In this document: one piece after another, positions 56,881 to 64,000 of the stretch
Numbering within the stretch: position 1 is the stretch's first letter
Layout: each line of letters starts with the position of its first letter
From: Ignelater luminosus
Taxonomy: Eukaryota > Arthropoda > Insecta > Coleoptera > Elateridae
NCBI GenBank assembly: GCA_011009095.1
Contig: VTPC01000915.1
Location: forward strand, 94,766 to 158,765
Length of the DNA: 64,000 nucleotides
Reading direction: 5' to 3'
Position numbers and translations under genes: made by a program
Notes under the pieces: generated by a model
Databases searched by the model: none
What the model saw: the letters and a program-made list of their open reading frames with translations, nothing else
Told to the model about the DNA's origin: nothing

Positions 56881-59635
56881 TTTAATGTTTTCTTTTTTTA
56901 TTTTATTTTAAACATCTCGCTTGGATGGGTTTTATCTTAATAAGTGCTTATTAGATAGGTATGTGGGTGTAACTGTAGATGTAGATGTCTGATTCAGAGC
57001 CAGACGAGTTTGTTTTTGTAATTAGGGGATACGTTTAAAACCACGATTAAAACTCGGCAAGTTCCTTGGATTGATATTTAAATTAAGTGATAGTAATAAT
57101 TATATTAGTATAATTAAACAACATGAAAATGTCTTGTACTTGATCTGTTTATATTGGAAAATATAGTAATTCATAATGGATTGCTCGTTTAATCTTAATT
57201 TATTTAAGTTTTTGTGTTGGGATTTTAAAAAAGTTTAGTCAATAATAAAAAGTAACCTTGAAAAACATTAATAGTTTTATTATTACCGTGTTTCTGATAT
57301 TCCATCATAATAAAGGTTTACTAAGAATGTTTAAAAACCTGTATATAAAAATATTTATCGAGTTTAATAGTTAAACAAACACTTTTAGGTAAACTTAACC
57401 TAATTAAGTAGCTTGTAACATTTAATGATCAACATTTACTGAAACTAATTTAGTTTGAAGTACAAATAAAGGAACATAACCTCATTTCTTGTTGATTTTC
57501 ACTTACGCAAGTTTCTGTTTGTATTTTAGTTTTTGCAGCAAAAAGCGTAACTTTACAATTTACTTGATAAACAGTAAAAATAATTAACAGCCTTCTATTT
57601 TAATGCTTAGATATCTTGACTAATGAAATTTTACTCGAGTAGCATATAAGACAATAAATACCATAAAAAATCGTTTCATTGTTTTAATTATTAATATATG
57701 TAGTTATGAGTAATCGTCTGAGTATTACATTAATTGCATGTTTTATGAGAGTTGAAATTACCCTCATTTACTTTTAAATTTTATCTTGTTTTAACTTGAA
57801 ATATAGTACTTATCTGATGCTATTTAATTAAAAGGTCATTTTTTAAAAGGGGAAAGTTGACGAGTCCAATACATTCGTGAAACTCTTTAGCAGATAATGA
57901 ATTACAATCAGAGTGACTACTCAGTGCGACTCACATATGAAGATTTAAAACACAAAAAAATCCTGTTTTGCCTTAACACCCGGTATCTTAACTATAGCCA
58001 AGGCAACGCAGAATCAGTTGTAGTTCATTTTCGTAAAAAATTCTGATTTTATATTTTTACATTTTCCATGTCATCCATTTTTCAATGATTAGAAACTGAT
58101 TTGCATATAATTTACTTTTCTATTTTTGTTTATATTTAGGACATCTCTAACATTAATAAACATTGTTTTTAAATCTTGGGCTACATGTATTTTAAGATTT
58201 CATATTTCATTTTCAGAAGGCAAAAGATTTCTTTCCTGATTAAAATCGTGTAGCTCATCTACAAACCTGTAAGCAGATTATAGTAGAGTTTGTTTGTTGG
58301 TTTCTTCAGATGGATGCACTTTGCCACGGTTTAGCACAAGGCGAATCCTATTTCAAAGTTACATAATCTAAATCAGAATTTCTAAATAGCCCACATTATC
58401 ACCAAACAATAAATTTTTGAATTTCGTCACCGTGATCATGATCGTACCTTTGGAAGCTACAAAAATCGTAAAACTCAAAACGGCAATTCGTTGAACACGT
58501 TATAGCAAAAATTTAGGCGACAGCTACAGCTATACTTGTAGATGAAGTTTACTGAAAATCGCTAAGTGAACTGTAAGATCACTTGCAATTGACGGGTTGC
58601 TACAAAAGGTTAACTTTACAGCTCCATAGATCGGGACAAAAATCATATTATGACTGACAACTATTACTCTTGCTTTTATCCTACACTGACTAAAGAATAA
58701 AAAAAAACAATTATAAACAACAAGTTTGTATCATTCAGAAGGATCGTTCCAATAGTAAGTCTTGACGAATAGCAGCTTTGATACTAAAACATTAAAGAAC
58801 TGTTTTATTTATTTGATTTGACATAATTGATACTTGCAATGTTCAGATATGTTCTATGAAATACTTTTTAACGTCACATCATATTGTGAAGGGCCTTCAA
58901 CTTACTTCAGAATTGGAATTGTCTGACAAAGCGATGCCAAAATAGTTGAAAAGAGCTGATATTAGATAGAAAATGATTGTTCCAATAATTTACTACTTTG
59001 TAAAGGTAACAACAAGCTATCCAAGATTTGCCCAAAATTATGACAATCAGTAGCCAAAATATTCGAGACCTGGTTCGCTTCCAAATGAGGTTTGGTTTTG
59101 CCTGACATGTCTTAATAGACGTTTGCTTGTATTGCAGCCAACATTCATGCTATGTACTATGACGTAATTTCCATATTCATTATTCAGTTCATGAATGACA
59201 CTGATTTAAATACAGTATTTACAAATTGTTGATAAAAAATAGTTTGGAGGAGGAAAAGACATCTTGACGTAGAAGAAACCTTTAAGATTCTCAAAAAGCA
59301 GTCTCCGTGTAATTTGTCAACTTCTATTTTGTTATCACTAACTCTTTTTATTTGGTGAAATTTAATAATAATTATAATACTAAGAAGCATTTTAGAAAAA
59401 AAAGAATTTAAGCAAGTGTGCACTGATATATTTCTATGCCATAAAATAAAGCGAAGGTTTGTTTACTTCATTGATTCTGAAGAGACTTTTACTTATAGCT
59501 ACTGCCGACGTTAACATTTTGGATATCACCACTTTAGAGACAACATCAATCGAAGGCTTATCTTAAAATTTTTAAGTTAAGTTAATCTGCCCAACCCCCC
59601 TCTCCCAAAATTAATGTTAAATAAACAGACTGTTG
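56881..59635. other. AT-rich non-coding stretch
   Basis: No gene was supported. A splice-like pair at 58215 (CATTTTCAG) and 58269 (GTAAGC) encloses a segment with stop codons in all three frames, so it is not a coding exon. Confidence 0.45.
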
Positions 59636-60780
59636 CAGTTCAGTTCGGAGATTTTCGCTTTCACAAAGTAATGTTGATATTGTAATATGTAACCCCCAGA
59701 AAAATATTTCTAGCTACAGCCTTACTAAATATACCGTCGAACAAAATATGTAATCATTCAATTATTAATCTTGTATCCAAGTTGTGAAGATCACTACGCC
59801 TGATCAGCTTATCATGCAAATATAAAGGTTTATCATTGAGTAATATCGTGATGTGAACAAAACAAGCACGGTGTAGTAACTCCCGTGTTTTTTCCATGTT
59901 TAGCCACCCTATCTGTTAGATTTTATCAGATAAACTATCTCGTTTGCTCAAATTAAAAATGAAGCGTATACGAGTACAAGCATTTTGAACTCTCTGGATC
60001 TTTTGAGATGTGTTTTTGGTCCTCATGATATTGTATCACAATAATTAAAGTGTAAGAGTACTAACTTGACACACAACACTTTCTATGCAATATGTCTTTA
60101 CACGAGTATAAGAATGTTAAAGAAACGTGTGTAAATTTAATTTTGAGCTATTTTTTCTAAACCAGCAATAATCTATTCTCAGCAAGACGGGCGATATTCA
60201 AAGGGTGTGAAATATACATCTGTGTGTCATCTGTATAAACAGTCCCTTCGAAGATATGTTATAAGGAAATCCTGCAGTACACAGTATGAAAAACAATAGA
60301 TCAAGTATCCAGCTTTGAGGCATACCTCTAGACCTTGGTAAGGCTTCCGATCTTATACCATTGAGCTGAACTATTTGTTTTCTTTTGGATAAGTAATTTG
60401 AAATTGAAGAATTTTAAGAAAAATCTGGATTAATAGTATCGAAAGTCTTGAAGGACGAGTGCAGTGTTTTCATGCTATCATCTAGAATATCCGATAAAAC
60501 CAAAGCTGTACTAAACTCTTTTCTAAAACTAGATTGATTTAAAGGTCAGATATTATGTTATGAGATATAGTCTGTGATTTGTGAACTAGAAACTTTTTCT
60601 AATATCTTAGATAAAATTGGACGAACACTAATAGGTCTAAAAATCTTTGTACTCAGACCTTATTAGTGATAGTAGGTTTAATCTGTTAAATGAAATAGAT
60701 TGGTTCAACTTTTTCTAGGATACAATCAAAAGAACTGGGTATCATTCTTTTCCGATTGATTGAATTACGAGGTAATGATC
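59636..60780 (-). mobile_element. CR1-group non-LTR retrotransposon remnant
   Basis: Read on the minus strand, pieces of a reverse-transcriptase ORF appear in the right order across several frame changes. First comes RPISVRPILSKILEK (about 60635-60592), then a block ending KTFDTINPD, then YLSKRKQIVQLNGIRSEALP and SRGMPQSWIL (around 60340-60310). The catalytic box VYTDDTQMYISHPLN follows (60240 down), then KIQRVQNACTRIRFIFNL, WLNMEKTRELLHRACFVH and KPLYLHDKLIRRSDLHN. These match the palm, thumb and C-terminal parts of CR1-like elements. The usual YADD reads YTDD here. Frameshifts and stops show it is inactive. The 5' part (ORF1 and endonuclease) is absent, as expected for a 5'-truncated copy. 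Confidence 0.9.
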
Positions 60781-63279
60781 AAATTAGAAAAGAAAAAGAA
60801 AATCTATAACGCCGAAATTAATTATTTTATTTGGAAATCTGCTTTAATTGTTACATTTTCCATTCCCCTAAAGAAATTGTAATTTTCGTATTGACCATAT
60901 TTTTTATAAGTAAATACAGTAAGCGGCAGCATAATTAAAAACAGGAAATGTAATACATAATGAATGGAATGAGAGCGTTGCAAATTTTTTTATATTCAAA
61001 AGTATTATATCCCCATCTGCATTATGTTAATATGGGAAATATTCGACTAAAGCAACATTTGCTAGTTACTTTTGTTTATTTTTTACCCCAAAAATTAGCA
61101 TAGTTATAAATTCAGAATAAAAACATTGCATTTTAATATACATGTAGTAGCTGTAGGCGAATAGGACTGACCTATTTACAACACATACTACCCTATACAA
61201 AATGCACGCCAAAGTACACGTAACAAATACTTAACAAAACGTACCACTATTGAAATTAAAATATTACCGCATAAAAATACCATACAAAATAATTTGTGTC
61301 CATATAGTGTGTATCAACTTTTGATTCTTTCTTTTCCATTTGCGTAATTTATGAAAAACTTTTTGATGACCGATACATTTATTCATAGTATTCAATTCAA
61401 CTGAGCATAAAAGATTGTCGTGTATGTATACAATCAATATGTAAAATGCATAAAACAGAATTAACCAAAACGGAATAACTAAATTTTATTGTGTTCAAAT
61501 ATAAAGTTGCGGAAATATATTTAAAATTTAAATGGGGGAATGGCTTTGACAGGTGATGTGAAAATCAGTTAATGTGTTGTGCAAATTTTATATCATTAAA
61601 TAAAATTCTATTATTCCCAGTAGTAGTGAACAGTTGGGAAATCAGAAAATAATAATTTTGTAACCTTTGTTATAGAATGTTCACGTTATTTATCCAAATG
61701 AAACGAATTAAATAGTAAAGAACTTAATTATCAATACTCGTGGAAATTTTTATACAGAATCATTATAGCACTAATTTTTAAAGTTGTTTATTTTTTATGA
61801 AAGTCATAAATGTGTAAAAAATGTGAATATTACGGTTAGTAATCCGAAGACAATTATTGTGAGAAGTCATATTTCCGAGTAAGAAAACGGATCAGAATAC
61901 ATTCAGAACCGACAGACTCATGTCGGTTTAAGATTCTTTTCTAAATCAAGATAGAAAGTGAGTTGAAAAATACGTTTTTTTAAGTTTTTATTGATTTTAG
62001 AAGTTGAACTGGCAAATTTATTTTACCCCTTGTAGAGCGAGCAGTTAAGCAAAAACTAAAGTAAATGTTGTAGAAACTTACTAAAAATCGAAAATTCAAG
62101 TAGTGCCCGAACTTTTTATTTTCCTTCCACAAAAGTTTTACAGACAAATTGTGAAAGTTTTCATTGCGGTATTGTTCTTTGAAGGCGTGCTTTGTTATAA
62201 TATAGTGGAACTGAAATTGCTACTTTTATTCTTCTCATTAGAAAGCTATCTTTGTAAAGACATTTTTTTATAAATCATTTCGCAACAATAATGCTAATAG
62301 AGCGTATACATTTAAAACTAATAATTTAAAAGTCTTGTTTGATATAATGAAATAATCTAATTAACGAAACTAACTACTCGTAGTCGGGAAAATTCTAAAA
62401 TACGGCCCAAATTCAAATATCCATAATTAAAACGAGTATTGTCCGGGTATCATAGCAACTTTATTATGATTCCTTTTAATTTAATAAGTCCTCTTCGAGG
62501 AACATCTCCAAATTATGTGCTTTTCACTGCTCGATTAAATTAATTCCAAATTAAATTCTGTAAGCGTAGCGTCGCAGTTTTCCTTTAGAGTTAACGTCGA
62601 GATTTCTTTGTGCGCCACCAAAAAATGTAATAAAAAACGTTCTAAGGTATTCGTTTTAATAACACAAAAACGGATGCCCATTGCCATTAATATGTATGGA
62701 AAGCAGACGTTAATGTGCATTTAACCAAGATATATGTCCCAAAAAGTGAAAAATTTAAAGTTTAGTTTCAGTTTTCCAAAAAAAGTTCAACTTCTTTGAA
62801 CCGATGTATTATATTCAATTGTCCCTTAGATGTTTTTCTTTGAGTTGTTGGCATTATTTCTTTGGGCATTTGGAATGTGAATGCTTACAATAACCTGGGT
62901 TTTATTGTAGAAATCTCTCAAATTTTAATTTTCTTAATTTAAATTGGTTTTAGTGATTTGGCAATTGCTTTCTCCTCTCTTTTTTGCATGTTTTGAGAGA
63001 CTTATTTTTTCATTTTGCTCTAAATGACTAAGAATTCGTATGACATACCTGAATCCATTAAATTTATGAAATCTAGATTTCAGAAAATTCTTCAGTAGTC
63101 AGGGTGACAGGAAAAATTTCAGGAAATGTGTTTCAAATTAAAAAAAAAGATATTGCTTTAACTATACAATAATTGTCAAATTTAGAAAGTTTCCTGTTAC
63201 GGCATTATTTCAGTTGTAAGATATTAGCCGATTCTTGTAAAAATAAAGTTACACTGCAAATTTGTCTGTTTTTGACATT
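60781..63279. other. AT-rich non-coding stretch
   Basis: No gene was supported. A short GC-rich hairpin at 61907-61928 is listed separately. Confidence 0.45.
61907..61928. repeat. 8-bp GC-rich hairpin
   Basis: AACCGACA (61907-61914) and TGTCGGTT (61921-61928) pair exactly around GACTCA. The stem is unusually GC-rich for this stretch. Confidence 0.6.
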
Positions 63280-63690
63280 TTATTTTATTTTATCGCTTGC
63301 AGTCCTCCAGATTCTTCCTATTTCTTTTATTTTCCTTGGCTTCTTTCTTTTGTTATGTTTTTAGTCTCTTCTTGCGCCCCATTTTTATACGTCCACTGTC
63401 TTTCTATCTACTATTTCTGCACTAATTTTTTCTTGATCTTCTCTTTTTCTCTTTTTGGTCAAATCTTTTTCTTTGTTATTTATGTTTGGTTTGGTCTTCC
63501 TTTTCTTTTCAGGTGTCCTTTCTTTATTTGTTACTCTTCTTTTTTTTGCACTTTGGGCCACCCTCTTCGTCTGTTCTTCTCTTATTATTTCTGTAATCTG
63601 TTTTAATGTTGCTTTTCTCTTTCATTCTACATTTGTTGCCGCAGGTTCTTCCTCTTCTTCTTTCTTTTCTTTCCTATATTATATTTATGA
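63280..63690 (+). repeat. Polypyrimidine tract, about 400 bp
   Basis: The plus strand is overwhelmingly T and C, with repeated CTTTCTT and TTCTTTT words and few purines. Because stop codons need A, long open frames of 103-114 codons appear in two overlapping frames. They are low-complexity (Phe, Leu, Ser) and start at non-consensus codons, so they are artefacts of composition. Such tracts can form triplex DNA and can act as polypyrimidine tracts for splicing. Confidence 0.7.
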
Positions 63691-64000
63691 TCTTGACACA
63701 CCGTTTACATTCAGTATTTATTTTATCTCTGTCGTTTGCTATTTAATTGTTTTTTTGCTGTTTTGAATTACTCTAAATTTTAATTTACGTTATCAAAATT
63801 ACCTTTTGACAATGAGATTAAGGTTTTGGCTGGTGGGCCCATATCAGTACTTTTTGGCCTTCCTTTTTTCGTTTCATTATTTCTTTCATCTGCCGTTCAG
63901 TACGTTAACCATTCAAAACTAATGTCTGGTTCGTTACTGTTGATGAACTATAAATGTTAAAGCGGTTCAGTAATTTGTTGTATATTATCTAACAGTTTTT
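63691..64000. other. AT-rich end of window
   Basis: Nothing was recognised in the last 300 bp. Confidence 0.4.

Noticed and set aside
58216..58268. Exon-like segment between TTTTCAG and GTAAGC
   Set aside because: All three frames contain stop codons. It could only be non-coding and nothing else supports it.
63262..63766. Two overlapping open frames of 103-114 codons
   Set aside because: They exist because the tract is pyrimidine-rich and lacks stop codons. The translations are low-complexity Phe/Leu/Ser and lack proper starts.
1..64000. CRISPR arrays, bacterial operons, telomeric TTAGG arrays, rRNA genes
   Set aside because: None of these patterns was seen on either strand.

Overview
The window looks like AT-rich nuclear DNA from an arthropod, most likely an insect. 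Evidence for this: there is no bacterial-style coding density, mononucleotide and short A/T runs are common, splice-like signals are present, and the mobile elements are of eukaryotic and mostly insect-typical kinds. These include a decayed CR1-group non-LTR retrotransposon, a PIF/Harbinger remnant and several short inverted-repeat (MITE-like) elements flanked by TA, TATA or TAA. I cannot name the species. No complete gene can be read in 64 kb, so the window is either intergenic or lies largely inside very long introns.

Layout. 1-9.8 kb: AT-rich sequence with a fold-back MITE (3904-4285), a retroelement-like stem-loop segment (4949-4996), a tandem pair of hairpins with compensatory base changes (5507-5578), a pyrimidine-rich tract (6330-6427) and a 54-nt exon-like segment (8424-8477). 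9.8-11.6 kb: a PIF/Harbinger remnant with part of a transposase reading frame (9868-10406) and a second inverted-repeat element (11221-11573). 12.4-14.9 kb: a 28-codon ORF and a GC-rich island with an unrecognised minus-strand frame. 18.6-19.7 kb: a possible core promoter with a 59-codon ORF and a 42-nt candidate microexon with strong splice signals, all on the plus strand. 22.9-27.8 kb: the most GC- and CpG-rich part, holding a 105-codon minus-strand frame with coding-like codon use (22895-23212), a TATA box with a short ORF (23852-24010) and several GC-rich islands.

28-45 kb is mainly AT-rich with a tandem duplication (29249-29436), MITEs at 30065-30472, 41322-41460 and 41760-42034, and several hairpins. 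45-56 kb holds a roughly 300-bp-period duplication (45118-45640), an unidentified GC-richer repeat-like segment (50158-50460), an A-rich segment (50680-51560) and a fold-back element almost palindromic over 310 bp (52860-53169). 56.7 kb has a coding-like 48-codon frame (56734-56880, plus strand), a good candidate for a terminal exon. 59.6-60.8 kb is the antisense retrotransposon remnant. The end of the window is a strongly pyrimidine-rich tract (63280-63690).

The mobile-element calls rest on direct inverted-repeat, target-site and peptide-motif evidence and are the firmest part of this annotation. The exon and promoter calls are candidates: they rest on splice consensus, open frame and base composition only. 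No homology search could be run. No tRNA, rRNA, known microRNA, CRISPR array or intact transposase was recognised.
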